Shown piece after piece: positions 25,814 through 33,507 of a stretch of DNA of 33,507 nt. Under the pieces are notes generated by a model. It saw only the letters and a program-made list of their open reading frames with translations. It did not search any database and was not told the DNA's origin. Every line of letters begins with the position of its first letter. The stretch's first letter is position 1. This DNA is from Sulfurimonas sp. GTDB lineage: Bacteria; Campylobacterota; Campylobacteria; Campylobacterales; Sulfurimonadaceae. The stretch spans positions 1-33,507 of the forward strand of contig JAUZSC010000042.1 of the NCBI GenBank assembly GCA_030949825.1. Reading direction: 5' to 3'. A program made the translations under genes and the position numbers.

Positions 25814-26365
25814 CTATTGAGCGAGCAGGTCTTTAAACTTAGGATTATTAATAATCTCGTTGTTAAGTTTTTGTACAGCAGGCACAAACGATCGTTGCAT
25901 TTCAGAACATGCTGAACCAGCAAAATAACTTGAATCGTAATCATATCTTGAATTAGTATCAAAACTTGTTCCATTAGAAGACTTAACAGTTACCTTAAAC
26001 TCCCAATAAGCATTTCCTAATGTTGTACTTCCATAAATATCATTGAGGTTAGCCGTTAAGATATTACTTGATTTTGGATCGAACTTATCTGCTAACATTA
26101 GCTCTTGTGTTAAAGCATCCTGAATATAAGATGTGAATGTTTCTCCATTTGGTGTTCCAATAGGAGTAGCAAGTCTACACATAACTTTTGTTTCTTCATT
26201 CCCTGAATCAGTAAATTTTCCCACAGAAGTTTTAGCATCTGAAGACATACCTTTAAGCTGCATAATATTTGCTGTTTTTGGAGAATAAGTAGCCACTTTA
26301 TTTGCACAACCACTAAACACTACTGTTAGCACTAATGCTAAACTTCCTATAACTATTTTCTTCAT
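25814..26365 (-). CDS. Outer- or inner-membrane lipoprotein, unknown family
   Basis: A 183-residue protein with a type II signal peptide ending in VVFSGC (lipidated Cys20). The mature part, about 160 residues, has mixed beta/alpha character with LATPIGTPNGETFTSYIQDA and LNDIYGSTTLGNAYWEF, reminiscent of the YajG-like lipoproteins that form a compact periplasmic domain, though I cannot assign it firmly. It has two further cysteines (in KVMCRLA and GSACSEM) that could form a disulfide. It lies between the Fic gene and the structured intergenic region; a decayed copy of its 3' end is at 24042. It looks like resident cell-envelope DNA rather than a transfer gene. Confidence 0.75.
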   Translation of the reverse strand: MKKIVIGSLALVLTVVFSGCANKVATYSPKTANIMQLKGMSSDAKTSVGKFTDSGNEETKVMCRLATPIGTPNGETFTSYIQDALTQELMLADKFDPKSSNILTANLNDIYGSTTLGNAYWEFKVTVKSSNGTSFDTNSRYDYDSSYFAGSACSEMQRSFVPAVQKLNNEIINNPKFKDLLAQ

Positions 26366-26514
26366 TTTAAACCTTTGAATTAATTTCAGAAATACTATCT
26401 TTTTTATATATAAAACTCACTTAAAAATCTTAGAAAATAGGTAAATTCTTTTGTGTTTGGTGCAAGAGGAAAAAGGGTAGTAATATAATAGGCTTCTTGG
26501 CTTTAGCTAATTTT

Positions 26515-26613
26515 TTAAAGTCCAATATGTTTTCCTTTGTCAAGAACCCAAATTGCATACACTGCAACTACGAGTAAAGATAAGCTTGTCACAATCAAAA
26601 TTGCGTCAAACAA
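26515..26613 (-). CDS. Candidate 32-residue single-pass membrane protein (TTG start)
   Basis: A reverse-strand frame with a classic transmembrane helix (FDAILIVTSLSLLVVAVYAI) followed by WVLDKGKHIGL. The open frame extends upstream with a very basic segment (KERKIRKEKNNTREH) but has no ATG or GTG, so I start at TTG 26613, preceded by AAGAG. The Lys-rich part plus helix would be a typical small membrane protein if a rarer start is used. Part of this stretch also reads as an open frame on the other strand, which I regard as the shadow. Confidence 0.35.
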   Translation of the reverse strand: MFDAILIVTSLSLLVVAVYAIWVLDKGKHIGL

Positions 26614-26672
26614 ATGTTCTCTTGTGTTGTTTTTTTCTTTTCGTATTTTTCTTTCCTTATTTATGTATTTTT

Positions 26673-26681
26673 TGCTATACT
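26673..26681 (+). promoter_or_regulatory. Extended -10 promoter of the small-RNA candidate
   Basis: TGCTATACT fits the TGn extended -10 form and predicts transcription starting near 26688, exactly at the left arm of a long inverted repeat. The upstream stretch is T-rich with no clear -35 box. Confidence 0.6.
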
Positions 26682-26687
26682 TTTGTC

Positions 26688-26771
26688 TGTGAATACAAAC
26701 TTATTGGTATCAACGGAGCGGTAAAAGCTTTTTAAGGTCGAAGGATTAATTACCTTTCGACCTTTTTTTTT
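26688..26771 (+). ncRNA. Candidate small RNA of about 84 nt with intrinsic terminator
   Basis: An extended -10 box, a short A/T-rich body (starting near GTGAATACAAACTTATTGG) and a strong GC-containing terminator define a compact transcription unit with no good open frame. The first 38 bases can pair almost fully with sequence on the far side of the terminator (26768-26822), including the start region of the mini-frame at 26803. The RNA does not match any riboswitch or sRNA family I know. It could act as a small regulator, a type I antitoxin-like RNA or a terminated leader. Confidence 0.6.
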
Positions 26772-26822
26772 ACCCTCCAAGATACCAAATAAGGGAGATT
26801 TTATGAATAAGCTTGTATTCAC
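26689..26822. repeat. Long interrupted inverted repeat around the terminator
   Basis: Nested complementary blocks: 26689-26705 with 26806-26822 (16 of 17 pairs), GGTATC 26706-26711 with GATACC 26781-26786, GGAG with CTCC, and GGTAAAA with TTTTACC. A 19-base unpaired bulge (26787-26805) carries the ribosome site and ATG of the mini-frame. Confidence 0.8.
26736..26771 (+). terminator. Rho-independent terminator
   Basis: GGTCGAAGG and CCTTTCGACC form a stem (one bulged base) around ATTAATTA, followed by nine T on the forward strand. No such T-run exists on the reverse strand, so it terminates forward transcription only. Confidence 0.85.
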
Positions 26823-26862
26823 ATTACTGCTTATGTGCGTTTTCGCACCTATGTTAAATTAA
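26803..26862 (+). CDS. Candidate 19-residue hydrophobic mini-protein
   Basis: ATG 26803 is preceded by AAGGGAG with ideal spacing. The peptide MNKLVFTLLLMCVFAPMLN is a bare hydrophobic helix with one Lys, like type I toxins or a truncated signal peptide. Its ribosome site lies in the bulge of the long inverted repeat, so its translation would depend on how the RNA folds. Transcription would have to pass the terminator at 26736-26771 or start after it. Confidence 0.4.
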   Translation: MNKLVFTLLLMCVFAPMLN

Positions 26863-26887
26863 CATTGTCAAGGGACTTGCTCCCTTG
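26835..26887. other. Three perfect stem-loops in a row
   Basis: GTGCG/CGCAC (26835-26848), ATGTTAA/TTAACAT (26851-26865) and CAAGGGA/TCCCTTG (26869-26887) follow each other with two or three bases between. The last lies 21 bases after the traG stop (reverse strand) and may protect or end that mRNA, but no T-run follows. Confidence 0.7.
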
Positions 26888-26908
26888 TCTCCCAAAATCT
26901 AAATAATT

Positions 26909-29900
26909 CTAATACTCTTCATCTTCACTCTCTCCACTCATCTCTTTAAGCATTTCTTTGTGTTGCATTTTAGATGTAATATCTCCAGCATTATTAGCAA
27001 TTCTTTGTCGTTTAGTAGCCATCTCGCTATCCATTCTCATATCTTGTAATATGCTGTTTGTAGTATTGTAAACATCTTTATTACTTAAATCTGAGCTTGA
27101 TAAGGCATTAGAGAATGTTGCCCCCATATTAGGGTCTTGCATCATTTGGCTAAATTGTTGGTATGGCATACCGGTATCTTGTCCGTTCATCATTAGATTA
27201 TTGCCTTCGCCTTTACCTGTAGTGAAGGAAGCCATTTGACCGAATGCGTCTTGCATCATAAATCCACCGCTTCTAGCTTCTGATAATGAAGCTATTGTTT
27301 GTAGATTATTTGCTGATGACATTTGAGCATTTGCTACATTGTCTGCGGCTATGGCTTGTGTTGTGTTTTGCATTGGTTGTGCTGTGAATGCTTGTTGGGC
27401 GTGTGGTGGGATGAACGTACCATTTTTCATAGCACCTTCTATTGTTCCATCTGCCATATCTGTACCAGTTATAAATGATGTAGGATCTGCGGCTTGCATT
27501 AAATTGGCTGCCTGAGAACTTACTGCTCCCAAACCTAAAGCGGCTGCCGACATAGCGAATTTTGATTTAAGTGAACCACCACCATCCCAAACATCAGATA
27601 GAGCATCCATTTTTGAACCAAAGAAACCTTTACTGCTAGGAGCAGGGCTATTACCCATACTCTGATTATGAGCATCATCGAGTGCATCTAAAGACATTTT
27701 CTGTCTCTCTAGCATCTCAGGAGTTCCGCCATTGTTTAAAGCGTTTTGTTTCGCATAATCAGACTCCATTCTTGCTCTTGTTTTCTCATACTTACCTTGC
27801 TCTTCTATTTGTTGTATTATAGACTTGCTTGAGTCCTTAGAATTTGGTATACTCTTACTATCTGAATTACTTGAGGAGTCTGAAATGTCAATACCAGTTT
27901 TAGCATTACTATCAACACCTGTAGCTTTATTTGCTTTAGTCTTAGTTGTCTCTTGGTTTAAATCTGCACCAGATGATTTATCTAATTTTTGATTACTTTG
28001 GTGTTCCCAAATGCCATCATCATTTTTCACTCCACCTGCTTTTTTAAATTCTTCTGGGCTCTGCCATACAGTCTTACCATTAGAGTCAAGACCTTTTTCA
28101 TGCCCTCTAGCCTTATGATAAATCTTAGCAACACCATCAATAGCAGCTTTTCTTCCTTTACCTTTAGTAAGCACTTGGTCTGCTGCCATAACTATCCCAC
28201 CATCTTTTACAAGCTCTGCAACAAATTCTGCGGCATCACCCTCAGCAATTCCTGTTTCCTCTAAGGCTTTTTGAACCAATCCTGAAGCACTTATGTTATA
28301 ACCACTATCGTCTTGTGTTCCATGTCCAGTTTTTTTAGTTTTATGGTCTTTATAGTTAGTTTCAGTATCTCCGGTTGCAAGAGAATTCAAAGATGTTCCT
28401 TGAACAGTAGAGTTTTCCCCTAGAGCACCCGAAAACGCCATTCCACCCACAACGGCAGCATTTGATGAATTCATATTATTAGCTTTCAAGAAACTCATTC
28501 CTGCTACCCAGTTTTCAGGAGTAGGATTATTATTACTATCAACAAGTCCAGCATTTTGCAAGCCTTCATTAACTTGTCTTAATCTTTCAGAGCTCTCTTG
28601 ACCAGCTTTATTTTGCATTCCTTCTATATAGTTCGCTCTATGACTTTCAGGAATATCCATAAGACCTTTTGTTTCACCGGCGGATTGTTGAGCCTTAAGA
28701 GTAGCACTATCTTTTTGAAGTCCTAAAAAACCGCCTTTATCTGCATATTGCTTATCTGATTCAGCTATATCTGCCATACTAGATACTAATTTCCCTGCTG
28801 CTTGCGTTCCCGCAGTTCCAGCTATCATATCCATAGCACTCTCAACATTACTACTAGCTAATCCATCTTTAGCACCCGCAGCTTTTAAAGTCTTATCAAG
28901 TGAATCTTCTTGAACCTTAGCTTTAATAGTCGCATCGCCAACATCAATTTTAACTGCACCAGCAACTCCATCTTGTGCTTTTAGTTTAGCAGTTGTGCTT
29001 TGTTGGCTTGATTCTTCTCCGTATTGTGCGTTATCTGCATAATCAACACCAGCTTTTTTATTCGCTCGTACACCTTTAGCCTGACCAAACATAGAATCAG
29101 ATTTACTTCTTTCTATATTCTCGCTATCGCTTTCAAACTTTTCAATATCTCCACCGTATTTAGAGTTTTTAAACCCTCGACCTTTAGCAACTTCACTAGC
29201 CATTCCCATAGCAGCAACTCTTTTAATATCAGTCATAGCAGCTTGCATCTGTTCTTCTGATTTAGTTTCTGCCCATTGACCCATTCCCATAGCTTGATTA
29301 GCTTGTTTTCTAGACATTACTTCTTGACCTTTAGCATACTCGCTAAATTCACTTTCTTTGCCTTTTGTACCGTCAGAATTAAATGCCATTGATGAGACTA
29401 AACCTTTAGCAGCTTCTACACTCTTAACAAGACTATCAGTTGCCATGACTTTTGCAGCATCAACTTGTGTTTCTCTGTTATATTCTTCATTATCTTTAGA
29501 AAATTTACCCTTAGCCGCAGTAGCTTGAATACCTGCTTCTGAATCGGTCTGTGTCTGATGCATAAAATCTGCTCCAGCACCATCTTTAAATGCAGCACTC
29601 GCACCTAGTCCACTTGCAACATCTTTTCGTAAAGCAAGTTCAGCATTTCCTTTAGCAGCTTCAAGTTGTGCATCTCTACTAACCAAAGAACCATCTTCTT
29701 GCGCTAAAGAACCTTTATACGCAGTAGCTTCAAACCCAGCTCTCGAATCAGTCTTAGTTTGATGAGCAAAATTGCTTAAAGCATCGGGGTCTTGATTAAT
29801 AGACTCTAATAATCCCGTTCCACTAGCAATACTAGCAGTCACTTTTTGCATACCAGTACCCATGCCTGACTCTACTCTTGAAGCTAAGTAATCACCTTGA

Positions 29901-31660
29901 CTTCCATACGAAGAGGCAACTCTAGCTTCTCCCATAGCACCGCCTAACTGTTCGGCTTGACTTGATAATTGACTTAGGTACTCACTCGCTAAAGCACCTT
30001 TAGGGGCGACTTCACCATTGTAGTCATCTCGAAGTACTCTTGCCGCGTGTTGTTCATAAGCAATAGCTTCTGCCTCGTGAACCACAGCCGATCTTTGTAA
30101 AGAGTGTTCCGCACTTGTACCACCTTTGTCGCCTTGGTACTTATTCGATACTGCACTAAACGCAGCCGAAGCAGCCATTGTCTCACCTTTAAATACAACG
30201 CCAACTACAAGAGGAACAGTAATAACCGCAGCTAATCCCATCATACCACTCATATAAGCCATCTCTTGCATATATAAAGGCATAGTTGTCACATTTAAAG
30301 AACCACCTAGCATAACCATAGCACTTGCCATTTTGTCCTGATAAAAATAAAGAGATATAGACTGAACGATTGCTAAACCAACATCTATAAAGTTAAAAGC
30401 AACTATACCACTTGCGTAAGCCACAAGCATAGCTCCACCTTTTCTAGCACCGCTCACTCCAGCTACTATCCCCATAGGTAAACCCAAAAAGATTAAGATT
30501 GCAAATATAATGTATTCTATTATTGGAATAACTTTAATCATCCATTTAAACTGACCTGTATTATCTGTCATTCCATCAAAAAGTGTTTGTTGTTGTACTA
30601 TGGCATTGGAAGCTTCTATTCCAGTTAAACCAATTCCGGCTTTACCCATGGCGTTTCTTAGAGCACCTGTTGTTGCTATATTCATTCTTGCATTAGCAAT
30701 TTTATTGAGTCCTGCTCCTGCGGCTGCTTCTATCCCTGCTATTGCAGCCATAGAATCTGCCATACCCGATAAATTAACACCCGGATATTTAAGTTTTAAG
30801 TCTCCGGTTAATTTATCTTTAACAGTTATTGCCTCGCCACCTATATTAGTATCCCAAAAGGCTCCACATGTTGTAGCATTTCCGTTTAGATCATTAACCG
30901 CAGTAGTCGATAAATTGGCAAAGTTAGTGGGTTTTAGTGCATCGAATTGATCGCCTTTAGGGTCGAGTATTCCAAATACAGCACCTTTATCATAATAAAG
31001 AACCTCTTTAATTAAACACACCTCTATATAATGCTCAAGAGCCTGTCCAAACTTTGAAGTAGTGTAGTTACTATCACTTGAGTATTTAAAGTTAGCGGTA
31101 TTAACCATACTCTCAACAAGAGTCATAGGAGTTGCAAAGCCACTGTCTCTAAGTGAGCCACCAGCTATTGGAGTTAAAGCATCTGTAGATTCGTTAATAA
31201 TATGCCACTTTAAAGAAGAAGCGAGCGAGGGGATAACAGCTAGATATAAGGGTATGTCATCAACTTTATAGTAGCTCTTATTCTCTGTTATTGTGGTGGA
31301 GTTAGTGTCTACGGGGATTATATATCCATTCAACGCTCTAACATCGAGGATATGTACTGTTGCTGTTGGAATCATTAGCATTGTAACAATACCTAAACCA
31401 ACAACTACATTCCACAATCCACCTGCTAAATCTTCGCTATACCAGTTCTTCGCTGCCAACAAAGAGGATACGGCAAATGTAGCTTGAAAGAAAGGCTCCA
31501 TGAAAGTTGTATCGCCTACTATCATTGCTATTGCGTCATAGACTAACTTATAGTATTTAGCATCTCCAAACACATATATTCCCCATTCGTCATCAAAGTT
31601 TGTTCCAAATACTAAAGATGGAACAAGTAAAGCAAAAAGTAAAAAAATTAGCTTTTTCAT
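26909..31660 (-). CDS. traG: TraG-like mating-pair stabilisation protein of an F-type conjugation system
   Basis: A 1,583-residue membrane protein. The N-terminal 500 residues match the TraG_N family: a possible signal sequence, two membrane segments near 50-100, an exported domain with conserved Cys residues, and a cluster of transmembrane helices near 375-500 (IIEYIIFAILIFLGLPMGIV). The remaining 1,000 residues are hydrophilic, Ala/Gly/Ser/Lys-rich and probably periplasmic; they include an internal repeat of about 70 residues (HQTKTDSRAGFEAT and HQTQTDSEAGIQAT, near residues 630 and 700). In F plasmids TraG stabilises mating pairs and takes part in entry exclusion. It overlaps the upstream membrane-protein gene by ATGA. 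It implies a conjugative element whose other tra genes lie outside the window. Confidence 0.88.
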   Translation of the reverse strand: MKKLIFLLFALLVPSLVFGTNFDDEWGIYVFGDAKYYKLVYDAIAMIVGDTTFMEPFFQATFAVSSLLAAKNWYSEDLAGGLWNVVVGLGIVTMLMIPTATVHILDVRALNGYIIPVDTNSTTITENKSYYKVDDIPLYLAVIPSLASSLKWHIINESTDALTPIAGGSLRDSGFATPMTLVESMVNTANFKYSSDSNYTTSKFGQALEHYIEVCLIKEVLYYDKGAVFGILDPKGDQFDALKPTNFANLSTTAVNDLNGNATTCGAFWDTNIGGEAITVKDKLTGDLKLKYPGVNLSGMADSMAAIAGIEAAAGAGLNKIANARMNIATTGALRNAMGKAGIGLTGIEASNAIVQQQTLFDGMTDNTGQFKWMIKVIPIIEYIIFAILIFLGLPMGIVAGVSGARKGGAMLVAYASGIVAFNFIDVGLAIVQSISLYFYQDKMASAMVMLGGSLNVTTMPLYMQEMAYMSGMMGLAAVITVPLVVGVVFKGETMAASAAFSAVSNKYQGDKGGTSAEHSLQRSAVVHEAEAIAYEQHAARVLRDDYNGEVAPKGALASEYLSQLSSQAEQLGGAMGEARVASSYGSQGDYLASRVESGMGTGMQKVTASIASGTGLLESINQDPDALSNFAHQTKTDSRAGFEATAYKGSLAQEDGSLVSRDAQLEAAKGNAELALRKDVASGLGASAAFKDGAGADFMHQTQTDSEAGIQATAAKGKFSKDNEEYNRETQVDAAKVMATDSLVKSVEAAKGLVSSMAFNSDGTKGKESEFSEYAKGQEVMSRKQANQAMGMGQWAETKSEEQMQAAMTDIKRVAAMGMASEVAKGRGFKNSKYGGDIEKFESDSENIERSKSDSMFGQAKGVRANKKAGVDYADNAQYGEESSQQSTTAKLKAQDGVAGAVKIDVGDATIKAKVQEDSLDKTLKAAGAKDGLASSNVESAMDMIAGTAGTQAAGKLVSSMADIAESDKQYADKGGFLGLQKDSATLKAQQSAGETKGLMDIPESHRANYIEGMQNKAGQESSERLRQVNEGLQNAGLVDSNNNPTPENWVAGMSFLKANNMNSSNAAVVGGMAFSGALGENSTVQGTSLNSLATGDTETNYKDHKTKKTGHGTQDDSGYNISASGLVQKALEETGIAEGDAAEFVAELVKDGGIVMAADQVLTKGKGRKAAIDGVAKIYHKARGHEKGLDSNGKTVWQSPEEFKKAGGVKNDDGIWEHQSNQKLDKSSGADLNQETTKTKANKATGVDSNAKTGIDISDSSSNSDSKSIPNSKDSSKSIIQQIEEQGKYEKTRARMESDYAKQNALNNGGTPEMLERQKMSLDALDDAHNQSMGNSPAPSSKGFFGSKMDALSDVWDGGGSLKSKFAMSAAALGLGAVSSQAANLMQAADPTSFITGTDMADGTIEGAMKNGTFIPPHAQQAFTAQPMQNTTQAIAADNVANAQMSSANNLQTIASLSEARSGGFMMQDAFGQMASFTTGKGEGNNLMMNGQDTGMPYQQFSQMMQDPNMGATFSNALSSSDLSNKDVYNTTNSILQDMRMDSEMATKRQRIANNAGDITSKMQHKEMLKEMSGESEDEEY

Positions 31661-32085
31661 TGTTTATTTTCCTTCTCTGAGCAGATACCCAGGGTGTATA
31701 TATTAAATCTTTTAAGAAGATAGATTGTTGTCGATATGCCTATAAATAAAAAGAATCCTATTGCTCCTATAGGCGTATCAGGAGAGCTTTCAAAATTAAA
31801 AATAGTGACAGCTGTAAGTAAAAAGATAGTTAAAGCAAAAGACACAAAATAACATTTTATATAAAAATTAAATACCTTTGAGAACTCTTTGCTTTTAAAA
31901 GTATCTACAATTTCTTGCACATATTCTTCGCTCAGAGTGTATGCAGCAATTGCAGATAAAGCTATCCACACAAAAGCACTTTGCTGAGGGTTTTTAAATA
32001 CAAATGCGTCTACTGCAATAGAAAAAACTCCCATAAAAAACAATACCCATGCATAAAGTGATTTATTCTCATAAGGTGTAAACAT
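31657..32085 (-). CDS. Small four-helix membrane protein in the traG operon
   Basis: A 142-residue protein with four transmembrane segments (about 10-30, 37-55, 78-98 and 105-125) and a cytoplasmic Lys/Glu tail. Its ATG directly follows the stop codon of the EAL gene (TAGATG), and its stop overlaps traG by ATGA, so three genes are translationally coupled. The position directly before traG suggests a transfer, exclusion or mating-channel role, but the sequence matches no family I know. Confidence 0.7.
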   Translation of the reverse strand: MFTPYENKSLYAWVLFFMGVFSIAVDAFVFKNPQQSAFVWIALSAIAAYTLSEEYVQEIVDTFKSKEFSKVFNFYIKCYFVSFALTIFLLTAVTIFNFESSPDTPIGAIGFFLFIGISTTIYLLKRFNIYTLGICSEKENKQ

Positions 32086-32146
32086 CTACTTCGCTCCTTG
32101 TAAGGCAATTGGTTTTTCAACTGCGTAACCTTGCACAAAGTTAATA

Positions 32147-33206
32147 AGTGCCTAACCAAAATTAATGACATAAAACTGGATTGAAAAATGCTTAGAGAAA
32201 TATATGAGATATATAAGCCTAAAACAAGAAGTAATACAGCAATTACAAGAAGTTATAAAAACAAATAAAAAACATAAGAGTAGAATGAGAGCTCAAGCAC
32301 TTCTATTGAGTAATCAAGGGAAAAAAGTTCAAGAAATAGTAGAAATAATTGGATATTCACAAAGAACACTCTATCGGTGGTTTGATAGATTTAATCAAGA
32401 TAATATAAGTACAGTTCATGAGTTGGCAGGTAGAGGGAGAAAGCCTAAATTAACAATAGCTAAACATGAGTCTTCAATCAAGATGTATATAAAAAACTAT
32501 AATGTAAATGAGATTCTATTAGCCTTAGAAAAAGAGTTCACTACTCTTGAGGTAAGCAAACGAACTTTAAAAAGATTTTTTAGAAAGATTGGTCTTAGCT
32601 ATAAGAGAGCTAAAAGGTCATTATGAAAAATAGTAAATGGAAAAACTATTTCGATAAGTTTATTCAGCTTAAAATGCTTAGAGAATGGGTAAAAGAAGGA
32701 CTTTGTGAACTCTCCTTTTATGATGAAAGTGGTTTTTCACTTAATTCAAATATTCCGTATAGATGGTCGGCAGTTGGGACACCTGCACTTATCCCATCAA
32801 TAAGATTTACAAAAAGAATTAATGTACTTGGATTTCTTAATACAGATAAAAAAGTGTATTTTATAAAATGCTTACTGGAAAAGTTGATACTGATGTTGTT
32901 ATAGGTTTTTTTGATGAATTTGCTAAACAAATTAAAAAACAACTATCTGTGTATTAGATAACGCCTCAACTCACACTAGTAAAAGTTTAAAGCTAAGCTT
33001 CAAGAATGGAAAGAGTTAGGACTACATATATTATACTTGCCACCTTACTCCCCAGAGCTAAATCCTATTGAGATGCTCTGGAGAGAAATGAAATATACAT
33101 GGACGGATTTGAATGCTATGGACTCATTTGATAACTTTCATGAGCACATTAAAAAAATGCTTGATGGCTTCGGTTCAGAATATGACATTAATTTTGGTTA
33201 GGCACT
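32147..33206 (+). mobile_element. IS630-family element
   Basis: A 1,060-bp element with inverted repeats AGTGCCTAACCAAAATTAAT and its complement, and a TA dinucleotide on both sides (32145-32146 and 33207-33208), the IS630/Tc1 target duplication. It interrupts the EAL gene. Confidence 0.92.
32204..33201 (+). pseudogene. IS630-family transposase in several frames
   Basis: Blocks in order: an HTH part (32204-32626, QEIVEIIGYSQRTLYRWFDR), a catalytic part from 32623 with FYDESGFSLN (first Asp), a block from 32860 (GKVDTDVVIGFFDEFAKQIK), one with VLDNASTHTSK (second Asp) and the last with LPPYSPELNPIEMLWREMKY (Glu). The first junction is an ATGA overlap, which may be natural in this family. The next three breaks, near 32870, 32940 and 32985, each need a single base in an A/T-rich run. 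The repeats are perfect, so the element is recent, and the breaks may be sequence errors. Confidence 0.85.
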
Positions 33207-33507
33207 TACCTAGTCCTTGAGCAAGTTTAATAGTAGCTTCTTTTTCCATGTGAATAACCATTATTTCCAAGTCTCTTGATTGAGCAAACGAGCAAATAAG
33301 TTTTACAAACTCTAAGGCATTTTTATCTGTTTCCATATTTCTAACAAGTCTGCTTTCAAGTTTTAAGAAATCAACATCAAGCTGAAATAAATTTGTAAAG
33401 TTAATGTTTTCCATGCCTATATCATCAAAGGCAATTCGCACATTATATTCTTTAACTTTTTTAATAAATGCTTGGATTTCTTCAAGTTCCATTTTTTTAA
33501 AAAGAAT

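Larger units (their letters stand above)
32086..33507 (-). pseudogene. EAL-domain protein interrupted by IS630, 5' end beyond the window
   Basis: Removing the IS at 32147-33206 joins 33507-33207 with 32146-32086 in one frame. The product is the C-terminal part of an EAL (cyclic-di-GMP phosphodiesterase-type) domain: RIAFDDIGMENINF (DDFG-type metal site), DFLKLESRLV (catalytic Lys), then VIHMEKEA where active enzymes have AEGVE, and after the insertion NFVQGYAVEKP (the QGY segment). The His/Met replacement suggests weak or no catalysis, so it may only bind c-di-GMP. It ends with TAG followed at once by the ATG of the next gene, linking c-di-GMP sensing to the transfer operon. The insertion removes the last 20 or so residues. 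Confidence 0.8.

Noticed and set aside
26553..26735. A 60-residue forward frame in the intergenic region
   Set aside because: It runs antisense to the better small membrane-protein frame and through the small-RNA promoter, and has no ribosome site.
26689..26887. The structured region as an origin of transfer
   Set aside because: No relaxase gene or recognisable nic site is in view, and the promoter plus terminator explain half of it better as a small RNA. I keep it only as a possible check.
1..33507. tRNA, rRNA or CRISPR array
   Set aside because: I found no tRNA-like cloverleaf, rRNA sequence or regularly spaced short repeats; the ankyrin DNA repeats are coding, and the 28-bp repeats occur only twice.

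Overview
This is an AT-rich accessory region, probably from a Campylobacterota bacterium (Sulfurimonas/Sulfurovum/Arcobacter-like). The assignment is an inference from the low-GC coding style and from a 7TM histidine kinase paired with an OmpR-type regulator; there is no rRNA or other marker gene to confirm it. The window is mobile and mosaic. It holds at least seven insertion-sequence copies or remnants from six families, an F-type conjugation gene (traG), a RelE/ParE-like toxin-antitoxin pair, a Fic protein and many broken genes.

Layout. 1-2.4 kb: end of an IS3-family element (called ISA here), a broken IS1634 transposase and an unrecognised gene remnant. 2.5-8.9 kb: a small secreted protein, then a forward unit encoding a membrane-anchored ankyrin-repeat/FtsK-type ATPase fusion (split by two frameshifts) and a helical partner. 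9-15.5 kb: a reverse-strand unit of response regulator, two polytopic membrane proteins, a membrane protein ending in a degenerate J-domain, a MoxR-type AAA+ ATPase and a broken VWA protein with an HExxH motif; a 50-residue gene with its own promoter lies at its end. 15.5-18.7 kb: nested insertion sequences (ISA inside an older DDE element, called ISD, which also contains an IS256-variant). 18.8-20.1 kb: frameshifted histidine kinase, probably the divergent partner of the response regulator. 20.3-22 kb: three IS fragments and a dead DUF4143-type ATPase. 22-24 kb: small genes, one with a WGR domain, and the toxin-antitoxin pair. 24.2-26.4 kb: Fic protein, repeats and a lipoprotein. 26.4-26.9 kb: a structured intergenic region with a strong small-RNA candidate. 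26.9 kb to the end: traG, a small membrane protein and an EAL-domain gene interrupted by an IS630 element.

How it fits together. The ankyrin-FtsK unit and the MoxR/VWA/membrane-protein unit converge on each other near 8.9 kb and lie between two inverted ISA copies. They may be one cell-envelope or stress/defence-type system, but their joint function is inference. The response regulator precedes the membrane/MoxR unit on the same strand and could control it. The traG-EAL operon points to an integrative conjugative element or conjugative plasmid as the vehicle.

Caution: many frameshifts sit at short homopolymers, and two copies of the same IS differ mainly by homopolymer indels. Some genes called broken may be intact in the real genome.
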